This document shows positions 36,876 to 47,486 of a DNA stretch of 64,000 nucleotides, piece after piece. Every line of letters begins with the position of its first letter. Position 1 is the stretch's first letter. Below the pieces are notes generated by a model. That model had not been told where the DNA came from and searched no databases. It saw nothing but the letters and a program-made list of their open reading frames with translations. The translations under genes were made by a program, and so were the position numbers. The stretch lies in NCBI GenBank assembly GCA_963749115.1, contig CAVVLP010000011.1:78566-142565 (forward strand). The letters are read 5' to 3'. The DNA comes from SZUA-36 sp963749115. Lineage in GTDB: Bacteria; Pseudomonadota; Gammaproteobacteria; Xanthomonadales; SZUA-36.

Positions 36876-39079
36876 GTGACCCGAATAAATTCCAGAGCAT
36901 CAATACTGCTAGCGGCCATAGGCGTTGTCCTGATGCTCTTCCAGGCTGCTGCGTATGCTGACGAGGACAGCGAAGTCCCTGCAACTTGCCTGCCCCGGTC
37001 CGAGCCTGGCGCCCATGGTTAAAAACGTGCCGGACCGCTCAACTTCACCCATATCAGTGAAAACCCGGCAGTTTGACGCCAGGAAAATGGGCATGGCTGA
37101 AGCCCGTGACGATGTGGAACTGCGTCGTGCAGACCAGTTACTGACCACCGAACTGCTGCAATACGATACGCAGACTGAAACCATTACCATGCCGGGCAAG
37201 GTGTCTTACGAAGATTCGGTCATGTATATCAACGGCACCAGTGCGGAGTACAGTTTCCTCGATGAGAGCGGCAGTTTTTTAGACGTCGATTATGGCCTGG
37301 TGGGGTCCAGCGCAAAAGGCAGTGCGACCGAGGTGACGGTCTCTTCGGGCAACCACTCCGTTCTGCATGGTCTGCAATTTACGACCTGTCCGGGAGACAC
37401 ACCGGAATGGCTTCTGAAAGCAAAGGAGCTTGAACTTGATTTCGAAGACGGCGTGGGCACGGTCAAGGGCGCCCAACTCAGGTTTTTCGACATACCGTTT
37501 CTCTATTTGCCCTATTTGACATTCCCCATTGATGACCGGCGCAAGAGTGGTTTTCTTTACCCGTATATCAGTACCGCGAATGACAATGGTTTTGAATTCA
37601 GTATTCCCTACTACTGGAACATCGCACCCGACCAGGATGCCACCTTCACACCCCGCTATTTCACCGAGCGGGGCTTCATGTTGACAGGTGAGTACCGGTT
37701 TATCACCCGGCGTACCAAGGGCGAGCTTGATTTCGACTACATGCATGATGACACCAAGACCGGTGATACCCGTTTCCATTACCGTTTTGCCCATACTGCC
37801 CAGTTCACGCGGCGCTGGAGCAGCCAGTTTCTGATCGACAGGGTCAGCGATGACCAGTATTTCCAGGACTTCAGCAATAGCCTGGCTTCGGCTTCAAGAC
37901 AGTACCTGCGCAGCAAGTACGGCATCTATGGCAGCGGCCGTCACTGGCAGCTCCGAACCTACATCGATGATTTCCAGGTGGTCGATGATGCGGTTGACCC
38001 GCTCAACGCGCCCTACACACGTCTGCCACGTGTCGTCTTCGACCTCGACAAGCCATTGGGATTTCAGGGTTTGGGTTTGTTGATGGACGCAGAACTTGTC
38101 CATTTTGACCGGGATATTGGCGTTACCGGAACACGTTTTGATATTTATCCCGCGCGTTGAATGGAATATCGAAACCAACTGGGGTTATATGAAACCGAGT
38201 GCCGGTTACCGCTATACGACCTATGACCTGAACTGGCAAGGTCTGCCGGGTGATGAATCACCCCACCGCGGCACCGAGATTCTCAGTTTCGACACCGGTG
38301 TGTTTTTTGAGCGTGAAAGCAACAAGGGCAACCTGCAAACGCTGGAACCGCGTTTGTTTTATCTCTATGTCCCCTATAAAAACCAGGAAGATCTTCCGGA
38401 TTTTGATACGGCACCCTTCACCTTTGGTTTCAGCCAGTTGTTCCATTACAACCGCTATACCGGCGCAGACCGCCAGTCAGACGCGAACCAGCTGACCCTG
38501 GCCCTGACCACGCGCTCGATCAACCAGGTGAATGGACGTGAACTCTGGAGCCTGAGCTTTGGCCAGATTCTCTATTTCGAAAACCAGAAGGTGTTATCGG
38601 TCGACAACGAGCCGATACTGAGTGAAAACTCCTCGCCCTTCATAGCCGAGTTCATATTGAACCTGACCAACCGGCTCAGAGCCCGCGTCGGAACCCAGTG
38701 GGACTGGCAGAACAGGCAGTTTGATGTTGCCGTGATCGGTGCGACCTATACCGCGAGAAGCGGTTTACGCCTGGGTGCCGAATACCGTTACAGACGTGGC
38801 TCGGTAGATCAGTATGATATTCGCTATTACCAGCCTCTTAACGAAAGTTGGCGGGTTATGGGCCGGGTAAATTACTCCATGCTGGATAACGACCTGCTGT
38901 CGGCCGAAGCCGGCTTCGAATACGACAGTTGTTGCTGGGCACTACGCTTGGTTGCCAAGCGTTTCCTCAGAAACCGTGAAGGTGACCATCGCGATGCGAT
39001 CTACCTCCAGTTGATACTCAAAGGCCTGGGAGGCTTCGGGCGCAGAACCGCACCACTTTTTTATGATCTTGCCTATTGA
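36876..39079 (+). CDS. lptD: LPS-assembly outer-membrane protein LptD, frameshifted
   Basis: LptD is the essential outer-membrane barrel that inserts lipopolysaccharide together with LptE. A GTG at 36876 opens a signal peptide (ASILLAAIGVVLMLFQAAAYA). An N-terminal jellyroll follows (ADQLLTTELLQYDTQTETIT, GKVSYEDSVMYINGTSAEY), then the barrel, with FDIPFLYLPYLTFPIDDRRK, GFLYPYIS and FEYDSCCWALRLVA near the end, where the conserved cysteine pair sits. Frames change near 36990 (3 to 1) and near 38150 (1 to 2, an extra base in a CGCGC stretch). The gene is essential in organisms with LPS, so these are most likely sequence errors. It heads the lptD-alaA-surA-pdxA-rsmA-apaGH block. Confidence 0.92.
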
Positions 39080-39120
39080 TTCTGGAGATGCTCCAGGCAT
39101 GGGCAAAACGAGATAAAGAC

Positions 39121-40349
39121 ATGCTCAAAACACCGATAAAGACCAATGACATTCTCGAGGGTGTTCGTTACGAAATTCGCGGCGAACTGGCCGCGCGTGC
39201 TGTCGAACTTGAACGGCAGGGTTACGAGATTATTTCCCTGAATATCGGTAACCCGGGTCTGTTTGGCTACCGTACACCGGAGACCATGCGTCTGGCCATG
39301 ATTGAAAACCTCGGCCAGAGTGAAGCCTATTGCCACCAGAAAGGTATATTCCCGGCCCGCGAAGCCGTTGTGATGCAGCAGCAGTCACGTGGCGTGATGG
39401 ATGTCACCGCAGATGATGTTTTTATGGGTAATGGTGTCAGCGAGTGTATCGACCTGGCCTTGCGTGCCCTGCTCAACAGTGGTGACGAGGTTTTGATCCC
39501 GAGTCCGGATTACCCCCTGTGGAGTGCCTCGGTTGCCCTCAATCACGGTACGGCGGTTTATTACAACTGCCTGCCGGAGAACGATTTTCAGCCCGATCCC
39601 GGATGAAATACGCAGTTTGCTGACAGCGCGTACGCGCGCGATCGTGCTGATCAACCCCAACAATCCTACCGGCGCTGTTTATAGCCGTGAACTACTTGAA
39701 GAGATTGCCACGATCGCCGAACAGAACCAGCTGGTTGTGTTCAGCGACGAAATTTACGACGAGATGCTCTACGGCAATGCAAAGCATATTCCGATGGCAA
39801 CCCTGGTACACGATACCTTGTGTGTGACATTCAACGGGCTTGTCAAAAGTTTACCGTGCCTGTGGCTACCGGGTTGGCTGGATGATTTTTAGTGGTGACC
39901 GGGAAAACGCCAGGGAATACCTTCATGCGGTCGAACTGGTGGCTTCCCTCAGGCTGTGTGCCAATGTACCGGGCCAATGGGCTGTGCAGACCGCACTGGG
40001 GGGTTACCAGAGCATCCGTGAACTGACCTCGGAGGGTGGTCGTCTGTTCCAGGCACGTCAGGCCATCATCAATGGCGTCAAAAACAGTAAGTTTATGTCG
40101 CTGAGTGAACCCGAAGGCGCAATGTATGCATTTCCAGCCATTGATACCAGCCAGTTCGATTCATTCGATGACCAGGGTTTTGCAATGGAATTACTGGAGA
40201 AGAAACACGTCCTGATTGCGCCGGGCAGCAGCTTCAATGTGCCTTACCGGAATCACTTCCGGCTGACCACCTTGCCCACCGACCGAAAGATGCAACTAGT
40301 GTTCGAACGTATGGAGGAAGTACTGGAAAACATGCAAGCCAGGCAGTAA
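39121..40349 (+). CDS. alaA: PLP-dependent aminotransferase, AlaA-like, frameshifted
   Basis: A class I/II aminotransferase close to AlaA (glutamate-pyruvate transaminase). Ordered motifs are NDILEGVRYEIRGELAARA, SLNIGNPGLFGYRTP, VFMGNGVSECIDLALRALL, INPNNPTGAVYS, VVFSDEIYDEMLY, the PLP-lysine region FNGL(S)K-YRACGYRVGWM and ALLAPGSSF-like VLIAPGSSFNVPYRNHFRLT. Frames change near 39600 (1 to 2) and near 39850 (2 to 3). The second lies within the PLP-lysine loop. The ATG at 39121 matches the family N-terminus. It lies between lptD and surA, an unusual but same-strand position. Confidence 0.85.
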
Positions 40350-40499
40350 AACTGCATCGAACCTGACAGCGTTTGCCGCCCGTATCGGTTAATATAGGGG
40401 GTTCGGTTCCATCACAAGCAACTTTATGCGTTTGTTACAATCAAATACCGGCAACTACCGGCAATATGGTAAATGGCAAAATCCCGGAGACAAGCCTTT

Positions 40500-41799
40500 A
40501 TGAGAAGTTTTTACCACCCAGCTGTTTGGGTCATATGCATCGCCCTGTTGTCACCCATGGTGACTGACTCAGCGCTCGCCCAGAACACCACCAAGATCGA
40601 CTCCATCGTCGCGCTGGTGGATGACGATGTCATACTTCGCAGCGAGCTTGATATTGCCATTAAGGGTATTGTCGAAAGGATCCGGCAGCAAGGTGGTGAC
40701 CTGCCACCCCAAAGCCTGCTTGAAAAACAGGTGCTGGAACGTTTGATTATCCGCCGCTTGCAGTTGCTTCGGGCTTTCCAGACCGGTATTCGGATCAGCG
40801 ATACCGATATTGATCAATCCCTGCTCTTGCTCGCCGAACAGAATCAGATTTCCCTGATGCAATTGCGCCAGGTGATTGAAGCTGACGGGGAAGATTTCGG
40901 CGAGTTCCGCCAGAACCTCGGTGAAGAAATGATGACCGAACGTCTGCGCCAGAGGGTCGTCAGCAGCATGGACCCCATTACCGAGACCGAGATCGATATC
41001 CTGCTGGCCTCGGAGAGTTTCAACAGTGGCGAATACAATATTTCACATATCCTGATCGGTCTGAGTGAAGGCTCCACGCCCCAACAGATAGCTGCACAGG
41101 AATCCAAGGCCAACAACGTTTACCAACAACTTGAAGAGGGTCTGGACTTCGCATCGGCGGCCATCAGTTATTCAGACTTCACAGGAAGCCCTTGAAGGTG
41201 GCCTGGTCGGTTGGCGTGACCTTAATTCAGTCCCGGTGGCATTTTCCGACGCGATAAAGAATATGAGAGCAGGTCAAATTACCGTGCCAATCCGGAGCCC
41301 TGCCGGGTTCCACATCATCAAGGTGAATGATTACCGTGAACGTACCCAGGTGATGGCGACCGAATTCCATGCCAGGCATATCATGGTTGAAACCAATGAC
41401 CTGGTAAGCCCCCGTCAGGCCATGGAACAAATCCGTGATATTCACAAGCAACTGATCGAAGGTGCAGACTTTGCAGAACTTGCAAAGGAACACTCCGATG
41501 ACGTTTCCAGTCAGAACCTGGGTGGCGATATGGGTTGGTTTATGCCGCAGGCCTATGGCGAGCGCATCGGCCAAACCCTGTCAGCGATGCAGGATGGTGA
41601 AATCAGCGAGCCCTTTCAGACAGAAACTGGCTGGCACATCATTGAACGTCTTGGTATGCGCGAGAAAGACGTGACCGTGGAGGCCGTCCGAAATACCGCA
41701 CGCAACAATTTGCAGCAGCAGAAAATGGATATTGAGCTCGAGCAATTCTTGCAGGAGATGCGTGATGAGGCTTTCGTAGAAATCAGGCTGGATAGCTGA
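40500..41799 (+). CDS. surA: Periplasmic chaperone and peptidyl-prolyl isomerase SurA, frameshifted
   Basis: SurA escorts outer-membrane proteins such as LptD to the Bam complex. A signal peptide (HPAVWVICIALLSPMVTDSALA) is followed by the chaperone domain with KIDSIVALVDDDVILRSELD. Two parvulin domains come next: NISHILIGLSEGST... and FHARHIMVETNDLVS...GGDMGWFMPQAYGE. The frame changes from 3 to 1 near 41180, inside the first parvulin domain. The ATG at 40500 follows a GGAGA site and gives a proper signal peptide; one at 40473 is in frame but less likely. pdxA follows. Confidence 0.93.
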
Positions 41800-41853
41800 A
41801 GAGCGTTTCGATCACGGTAACCATCATGCCGGACAAATCATTCGACGAACATC

Positions 41854-42828
41854 ATGATTAAGGAAGTTCCGGTGCTCGCCCTGACACCGGGCGAACCCGC
41901 GGGTGTCGGACCGGAGTGCACCATACGCCTGGCCCGCGAACACCCGGAATTACGTTTACTGGCCGTAGCAGACCCCCAGTTACTGGCCTCTGCGGCCGAT
42001 GCTTTGGGATACGATGTAAGCATCAGGCCCTGGAGTCCGGGCGATAGGGTTAACGCCGGACAGCTCAGCTGCTACCCCTTGTCTATGGCTAAAACAGTCA
42101 GACCCGGACACCCTGATCCAGCAAACGCAGCCTACGTTGTCAGCACCATCAAGTCGGCCGTCAAGCTGGTCCGATCCGGTCACGCCGCCGCGCTGGTGAC
42201 AGGGCCGGTACATAAGGGCGTTATCAACGATGGCGGGATCGCGTTCAGCGGTCATACCGAATTGTTGGCACAACTGGCTGGAGTAAAAAAAGTGGTAATG
42301 ATGTTAGCTGCCGGAGACCTCCGGGTTGCGCTGGTGACGACCCATTTGCCGCTACGCGACGTGGCCGATGCCATTACCTTTGAGAATGTCAGCAGCAGTT
42401 TACGCATCACCCACCAGGAATTGTGTACACGATTTGGAATTGGCGACCCGGTGATCCAGGTGCTGGGTCTGAATCCACATGCCGGCGAAGGAGGCCACCT
42501 GGGTTTTGAAGACTCCCGGATCATTCAGAAAGTTATTGATGAGTGCCGCGCAGAAGGGATCAACGCCCTTGGACCGGTACCTGCTGATACGGCGTTTACA
42601 CCCACCCGCCTGGCGGCCTGCGATGCCGTTTTGGCGATGTATCATGACCAGGGTCTGCCGGTACTCAAGCATGCGGGATTTGGCAAAGCGGTCAATATCA
42701 CACTGGGGTTGCCATTCATTCGAACTTCGGTAGACCACGGCACGGCGCTGGATATCGCCGGGAAAAACCGCGCGGATGCCAGCAGTATGTACACCGCCGC
42801 CCGTGCTGCGCAGGAGATGTGCCATTGA
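41854..42828 (+). CDS. pdxA: 4-hydroxythreonine-4-phosphate dehydrogenase
   Basis: PdxA makes the amino-ketone that PdxJ converts to pyridoxine phosphate. The 324-residue protein has LTPGEPAGVGPECTIRLA at the N-terminus, the metal- and substrate-binding residues in GPVHKGVIND, FSGHTELLA and GLNPHAGEGGHLG, and YHDQGLPVLKHAGF near the end. Length is normal. It overlaps the rsmA start, as in E. coli, where the same surA-pdxA-rsmA-apaGH order occurs. Confidence 0.95.
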   Translation: MIKEVPVLALTPGEPAGVGPECTIRLAREHPELRLLAVADPQLLASAADALGYDVSIRPWSPGDRVNAGQLSCYPLSMAKTVRPGHPDPANAAYVVSTIKSAVKLVRSGHAAALVTGPVHKGVINDGGIAFSGHTELLAQLAGVKKVVMMLAAGDLRVALVTTHLPLRDVADAITFENVSSSLRITHQELCTRFGIGDPVIQVLGLNPHAGEGGHLGFEDSRIIQKVIDECRAEGINALGPVPADTAFTPTRLAACDAVLAMYHDQGLPVLKHAGFGKAVNITLGLPFIRTSVDHGTALDIAGKNRADASSMYTAARAAQEMCH

Positions 42829-43610
42829 AACATAAGGCGCGAAAACGATTCGGGCAAAATTTTCTGCATGACCAGCAAGTCATCGACCGGATCATCGCCA
42901 GCATCGCACCGCAGGCTACGGACCTGCTGGTTGAAATCGGGCCGGGCCAGGCAGCGCTTACCCGTCCGTTGCTCGAATCCGGTGCTGAACTTCACCTCAT
43001 AGAGCTTGACCGTGACCTTGTTGCAAGGCTTGAAGACAAATTTGCCGGTCACTCCAACATCACTATTCATTCATGCGACGCACTCAGGGCAAATATCCCT
43101 GAGCTGACCGGTCAGCGTCCATTCAGGCTGATTGGCAACCTGCCATATAACATTTCCACACCCTTGATATTTCACGTGTTGCAATGGAATAAGTTGATTA
43201 TTGATATGCACTTCATGCTGCAAAAGGAAGTGGTGGATCGTATGGCCGCTGCACCGGGTAGCCGCACTTATGGACGCTTATCGGTGATGACGCAATTCCG
43301 CGCAGATGTCATGCCGTTATTTGATGTGCTCCCTGAAAGCTTCTCACCGGTTCCAAGGGTTTGTTCGAGTATTGTCCGTTTACAACCATTGCAGGAACCA
43401 CCGGTTGATGCGGGCTCATTTGAAAACATGAGCAAGGTGGTCACAGCCGCATTTTCCATGCGTCGCAAAACTCTGCGAAACAGCCTGCGCGATGTTTTAA
43501 GCGAGGATCAAATCCTCAGTGCTGGTATCGACCCGGGACAGCGCGCGGAGCAACTCAGCCTGTCCCAGTTTGCCGCACTTGCCCGAGCACTACCGTTTGG
43601 TGCACACTGA
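42825..43610 (+). CDS. rsmA: 16S rRNA (adenine1518/1519-N6)-dimethyltransferase
   Basis: RsmA (KsgA) dimethylates two adjacent adenines at the 3' end of 16S rRNA during late 30S assembly. About 261 residues: KARKRFGQNFLHDQQVIDRI at the N-terminus, the SAM-binding LVEIGPGQAALTRPLLE, and the catalytic NLPYNIST motif. TTG at 42825 has an AGGAG at a good distance; GTG at 42819 is too close to that site. Both overlap the pdxA stop. Confidence 0.95.
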   Translation: MKHKARKRFGQNFLHDQQVIDRIIASIAPQATDLLVEIGPGQAALTRPLLESGAELHLIELDRDLVARLEDKFAGHSNITIHSCDALRANIPELTGQRPFRLIGNLPYNISTPLIFHVLQWNKLIIDMHFMLQKEVVDRMAAAPGSRTYGRLSVMTQFRADVMPLFDVLPESFSPVPRVCSSIVRLQPLQEPPVDAGSFENMSKVVTAAFSMRRKTLRNSLRDVLSEDQILSAGIDPGQRAEQLSLSQFAALARALPFGAH

Positions 43611-43647
43611 CAACACGCCTAAACCCGATTCGAACAGAGAAGTGGTT

Positions 43648-44016
43648 ATGACCAAAAACATTCCAGTTCACGTTGTCGCACAACCTGAATTTCTTGGTCG
43701 ACACGAAGACAAATTTGCCTTCGCCTACACGATATACATTACTAATCGTTCCGAGCAAAACATCACCCTGCGCAACCGGCACTGGATCATTACGCATGCT
43801 AACGGTTCAACGGAAGAGGTCATTGGCGACGGCGTAATTGGCAAGACACCGGAACTGGCCCCTGGCAAATCCTACAGCTATACAAGCGGGGCATTGATCC
43901 CCACACCGGTAGGCTCAATGCGTGGTTCGTATGGCTTTGTCACCGACGACGGCCATTCCTTTCGTGCGGAGATTCCCGAATTCACACTGCAATCGCCTGG
44001 CGCACCGCTTCATTAA
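43648..44016 (+). CDS. apaG: ApaG, Co2+/Mg2+-associated Fn3-like protein
   Basis: A small cytoplasmic beta-sandwich protein of 122 residues whose role is poorly defined; the family is linked to cobalt resistance and magnesium efflux in enterics. Its core, FAFAYTIYITNRSEQNITLRN, HWIITHANG and the EEVIGDGVIGKTP loop, is typical, and the C-terminus GSMRGSYGF is conserved. The ATG at 43648 was chosen because the family begins there; an upstream in-frame start overlaps rsmA. apaH follows 15 bases later. Confidence 0.93.
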   Translation: MTKNIPVHVVAQPEFLGRHEDKFAFAYTIYITNRSEQNITLRNRHWIITHANGSTEEVIGDGVIGKTPELAPGKSYSYTSGALIPTPVGSMRGSYGFVTDDGHSFRAEIPEFTLQSPGAPLH

Positions 44017-44031
44017 TCCCCCTGGTTATTT

Positions 44032-44847
44032 ATGTCTACCTATCTGATTGGCGACATCCAGGGTTGTTATGATTCACTGCAGCGGTTGCTGGAAACGATC
44101 CATTTTGACCCTGCCAACGACCGTCTGTGGTCATGCGGCGATCTTGTCAACCGGGGTGGAAAATCACTCGACGTTTTACGTCTGCTAAAAAGTCTGGGTG
44201 AATCGGTCGATGTCGTTCTCGGCAACCACGACCTGCACCTGCTGGCGAATTACAGCCTCCACTCCCAAGGGGCATCGGGCAACAAGGAATTCGATGACAT
44301 TTTCGCAGCACCGGAATGTGCTTCGCTGATGGATTGGCTGATCAACCACCCACTTGCCAGTTGGTCCGATGAATTCCAGTTACTGCGTGTTCACGCCGGT
44401 GTCATACCCCAGTGGGACTGGCAAACGACCATCAGCGTAGCCAATGAAGTATCTGCCGTTTTGCAATCTGACCAGCGCGACGAGTTTTTCAAACGCATGT
44501 ACTCGAACAAGCCAAGACTCTGGCGTGACGACAGAACCGGCTGGAAGCGCTTGCGCCTGATCACCAATATTTTGACCCGACTGCGTTTCTGTGACGAGTT
44601 GGGCCGCGGCATCTACAACGCATCCGGCGCACCGGGAAGCCAACCACTTGAGTACAAACCCTGGTTCAAACACAAACACCGGCAAACCCGGGAAGTCACC
44701 ATCGCTTTCGGACACTGGGCAGCACTGGGCTTACGTATCAAAAAGCGCTATTACGCCATGGATTCAGGATGTGTATGGGGTGGCCGGCTAAGCGCCATGA
44801 GGCTGGAAGATCACACCATTTACCAGGTTAAGTGTACCGAAAACTGA
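44032..44847 (+). CDS. apaH: Symmetrical bis(5'-nucleosyl)-tetraphosphatase
   Basis: ApaH hydrolyses diadenosine tetraphosphate to two ADP and removes NpnN caps from RNA. The 271-residue metallophosphatase has the metal ligand motifs in order: GDIQGCYDSLQRLL, WSCGDLVNRGGKSLDVL, LGNHDLHLLA, RVHAGVIPQW and the C-terminal FGHWAALGL and MDSGCVWGG. Full length. It ends the forward block. A 430-bp region with two large inverted repeats separates it from the convergent folA, as in the apaH-folA arrangement of enterics. Confidence 0.95.
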   Translation: MSTYLIGDIQGCYDSLQRLLETIHFDPANDRLWSCGDLVNRGGKSLDVLRLLKSLGESVDVVLGNHDLHLLANYSLHSQGASGNKEFDDIFAAPECASLMDWLINHPLASWSDEFQLLRVHAGVIPQWDWQTTISVANEVSAVLQSDQRDEFFKRMYSNKPRLWRDDRTGWKRLRLITNILTRLRFCDELGRGIYNASGAPGSQPLEYKPWFKHKHRQTREVTIAFGHWAALGLRIKKRYYAMDSGCVWGGRLSAMRLEDHTIYQVKCTEN

Positions 44848-44882
44848 CGACAGTTGTATGAAGGGAACAATTGATCAGTCGG

Positions 44883-45000
44883 GAAGCCAAGGCTATGCAG
44901 TAGCTTACTTCAGGACGCGCTCGAGCACATCCGTGTGGCGCTCTTCCTCGACTCCTGTCTCAGAAGGTCCTGAAGTAAGCTACTGCACATCCTCGGCTTT
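44883..45000. repeat. Long inverted repeat (hairpin element 1) between apaH and folA
   Basis: A 20-base arm at 44897-44916 is exactly complementary to 44967-44986, separated by a 50-base loop. Pairing continues imperfectly outward to about 44883 and 45000. The loop contains GAGCACATCCGTGTGGCGC (44923-44941), itself partly self-complementary. No coding potential was seen. It may act as a terminator of apaH or be a dispersed hairpin repeat. Confidence 0.75.
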
Positions 45001-45064
45001 GTGCGAATGCGCATGATCAATAGTTTCTGAATAGATGCACGTCGTTTGATACTAAAGCTGGGGT

Positions 45065-45216
45065 TATGTTCAGGATGAACGGTATATCGCGATAGAGCAC
45101 ATGGATGTGCGGCGCGATTGTGTCAGTTTTGCACACATGTCATTAGATGTGCTGTGCAAAACTGACACACGCCGCTCCTGCGCGTCCTGCGTCGGGCATA
45201 CGTTCATCCTGACATA
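45065..45216. repeat. Nested inverted repeat (hairpin element 2) between apaH and folA
   Basis: Outer arms at 45065-45081 and 45201-45216 pair with a single-base bulge. Inner arms at 45119-45135 and 45153-45169 are perfectly complementary over 17 bases. Between the left arms lies GCACATGGATGTGC (45097-45110). The core resembles that in element 1 (CACATSSRTGTG), so the two may belong to one family of structured repeats. A 76-codon minus-strand frame across it is not credible. Confidence 0.75.
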
Positions 45217-45274
45217 AGCGAGTCCTGATAAGACAATACCCATCGCAGCGCCCCACCTCCGAAAGAGGTATGCT

Positions 45275-45769
45275 CTAACCAGAACTGCGTTTGAGCTCAA
45301 TTATCCTGTAGGCAAGTTTGTTATTGTCATCAATGGGAAAATGCTCTTCCGAGACTTGTGACCACTCCTTATCATCCCATTCGGGAAACCAGGTATCCGC
45401 CTCAGGTTCAATATCGATCAGCGTGAGCACCATGCGTTTTGCATGCGGCAGGGCCAGTGCATATAGCTGCCCGCCACCGATGATCATGACTTCATCGCTT
45501 TGCGACATCCCGGTAGCATCTTCAAGCGAGGTCGCCAGATCGACACCCTCGGCATGAAAGTCAGGATTACGACTCACCACGATGTTCTGGCGCCCCGGTA
45601 AGGGCCGGCCTATGGCCTGCCAGGTTTTACGACCCATCACGATGGCCTTACCCATGGTGACTTTTTTGAAATGTTGTAACTCCGCCGGTAAATGCCAGGG
45701 CATGCGACCGTCCAGGCCAATGGCCCTGTTTTTGCCCATGGCGGCTATCAGCGTCAACGTCTTTTTCAT
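45275..45769 (-). CDS. folA: Dihydrofolate reductase
   Basis: FolA reduces dihydrofolate to tetrahydrofolate with NADPH. The 164-residue protein shows LIAAMGKNRAIGLDGRMPWH, with the active-site Trp and following acidic region LPAELQHFK, then GKAIVMGRKTWQAIGRPLPG and VMIIGGGQLYALAL. The ATG at 45769 fits the family start; further upstream in-frame codons belong to thyA. It is separated from thyA by one base, so the enzyme that regenerates the folate consumed by ThyA is co-expressed with it. Confidence 0.95.
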   Translation of the reverse strand: MKKTLTLIAAMGKNRAIGLDGRMPWHLPAELQHFKKVTMGKAIVMGRKTWQAIGRPLPGRQNIVVSRNPDFHAEGVDLATSLEDATGMSQSDEVMIIGGGQLYALALPHAKRMVLTLIDIEPEADTWFPEWDDKEWSQVSEEHFPIDDNNKLAYRIIELKRSSG

Positions 45770-45770
45770 A

Positions 45771-46604
45771 TCAAACGGCAATGGGTGCCTTGATACCGGG
45801 GTGGCACTGGTAGTCCTGCAGGTCGAAGTCTTCGAAAACAAAACTGAACAGGTCTTTTCTATCCGGGTTGATTTTCATCACCGGTAGCGGAAAGGTATCC
45901 CGCGATAGCTGTGTTTTTACCTGCTCGAGATGGTTCAGGTAGATATGTACATCCCCCAGGCAAATGATGAAATCGCCGGGTTCGAGATCTAGTACCTGTG
46001 CCATCATCATGGTCAGCAGTGCATAGGATGCGATATTGAATGGTACACCCAGAAATACGTCGGCACTGCGCTGATACATCTGGCAGCTGAGTTTGCCATT
46101 GGCCACGTGGAACTGAAACATCATGTGACAGGGCGGTAAGGCCTGCAGACCGGCGCGGGCATTTGCCTGTGGGCTTTGTGTCTCATCCGGTAATACCGCA
46201 GGGTTCCAGGCAGAGACAATATGACGGCGCGAATCCGGTCGGCTGCGCAAGTCGGCCAGCACCTGCTTCATCTGGTCGATGTGCCTGCCATCCGGCGCAA
46301 GCCAGTTACGCCACTGGGCACCGTAGACCGGCCCAAGATTGCCATCTTCATCCGCCCATTCATCCCAGATCGACACACCGTTTTCATTCAGGTAGGCCAC
46401 GTTGGTGTCACCCTTGAGAAACCACAATAATTCATGAATGATGGAGCGCAGGTGCAGCTTCTTGGTGGTCACGCAAGGAAAACCCTGTGCCAGGTCAAAG
46501 CGCATCTGGTAACCAAACAGGCTGATGGTGCCGGTACCGGTTCTGTCTTCCTTGCGACTACCTTTGTCGAGGATATCTTGCAAAAGCTGCAGGTAGGTTT
46601 TCAT
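45771..46604 (-). CDS. thyA: Thymidylate synthase
   Basis: ThyA methylates dUMP to dTMP with methylene-tetrahydrofolate. The 277-residue protein carries KEDRTGTGTISLFGYQMRFD, LWFLKGDTNVAYL, the active-site Cys in LPPCHMMFQFHV, YQRSADVFLGVPFNIASYA and GDVHIYLNH. It is about 13 residues longer than the E. coli enzyme because of extra sequence (around QSPQANARAGLQ) just before the catalytic loop, a variation also known from other bacteria. It lies between lgt and folA on the minus strand. Confidence 0.95.
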   Translation of the reverse strand: MKTYLQLLQDILDKGSRKEDRTGTGTISLFGYQMRFDLAQGFPCVTTKKLHLRSIIHELLWFLKGDTNVAYLNENGVSIWDEWADEDGNLGPVYGAQWRNWLAPDGRHIDQMKQVLADLRSRPDSRRHIVSAWNPAVLPDETQSPQANARAGLQALPPCHMMFQFHVANGKLSCQMYQRSADVFLGVPFNIASYALLTMMMAQVLDLEPGDFIICLGDVHIYLNHLEQVKTQLSRDTFPLPVMKINPDRKDLFSFVFEDFDLQDYQCHPGIKAPIAV

Positions 46605-46613
46605 GATTCCAAA

Positions 46614-47486
46614 TTAGCCCCGTTTGGTTGAAGCATCGGTATGTTTGGCATACCACATGATGATAAATCCTGCGGCTATCATCGGTAAAGACAAGAGCAT
46701 ACCCATGGTCAGCCATTGCATGGCGAGGAAACCCAGGTGCTCATCCGGTTGGCGGAAAAACTCGGTGACCAGTCTGAATACACCATAGCCGATCAGGAAC
46801 AAACCGGAAACAGCTGCACTCGGTCTCGGTTTGCGGGAATACAACATCAGCATGATGAACAGTGCCAGACCTTCGAGACCCGCCTGGTACAACTGGCTCG
46901 GGTGCCGTGCCAGATGATCCAGTGCGCCGGAACGCCAGGCTTCGTTAAGTGCGGCTGTCTCGCCATCCATGAAACCGGTGGATTTGGCAAAAATCATGGC
47001 CCAGGGCACATCGGTCAGACGGCCCCATAACTCACCACCGATAAAGTTTCCCAAACGTCCAAAAGCCAGCCCAAGCGGAACCATCGGTGCAACAAAATCC
47101 GCAACCTGCCAGAATGAACGCTGTGTCCGCCTGGCAAACCAGAACATGGCGACGATCACACCAAGCAATCCACCATGGAAAGACATACCGCCATCCCAGA
47201 CTTTAAACAGCGTCAACGGGTTCTGCTAACAGCAGATCAGAGGCATAGAAACAGCATGTAACCAATGCGTCCGCCAAGAATCACACCGAGCATGCCGTAA
47301 AAAAGCACATCGCTGACATCCTGCTTTGCTCCAGCCCCACCAGTGCTGGGTCGTGGCCCGGTGGTTGGCGATGAGCCAGAATGACAGGAAGGCCAGCAGG
47401 TACATTACGCCATACCAGTGTATGTCCAACGGGCCGATGGAAACCGCGATGGGATCGAAATTGATCAAAAGATATTTGGCTTGCAC
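46614..47486 (-). CDS. lgt: Prolipoprotein diacylglyceryl transferase, frameshifted
   Basis: Lgt adds diacylglycerol to the lipobox cysteine of prelipoproteins in the inner membrane. The N-terminal part is MQAKYLLINFDPIAVSIGPL...HWYGVMYLLAFLSFW. The middle part, recovered in another frame, has DVLFYGMLGVILGGRIGYML. The rest has KVWDGGMSFHGGLLGVIVAM, the signature GRLGNFIGGELWGR and HPSQLYQAGLEGL. Frame changes lie near 47330, 47240 and 47221. The enzyme is essential in most Gram-negatives, so these are probably consensus errors. thyA follows after 9 bases, as in E. coli. Confidence 0.92.

Noticed and set aside
45070..45300. Minus-strand 76-codon frame between apaH and folA
   Set aside because: It is made of the nested inverted repeat and overlaps the end of folA; no start signal.
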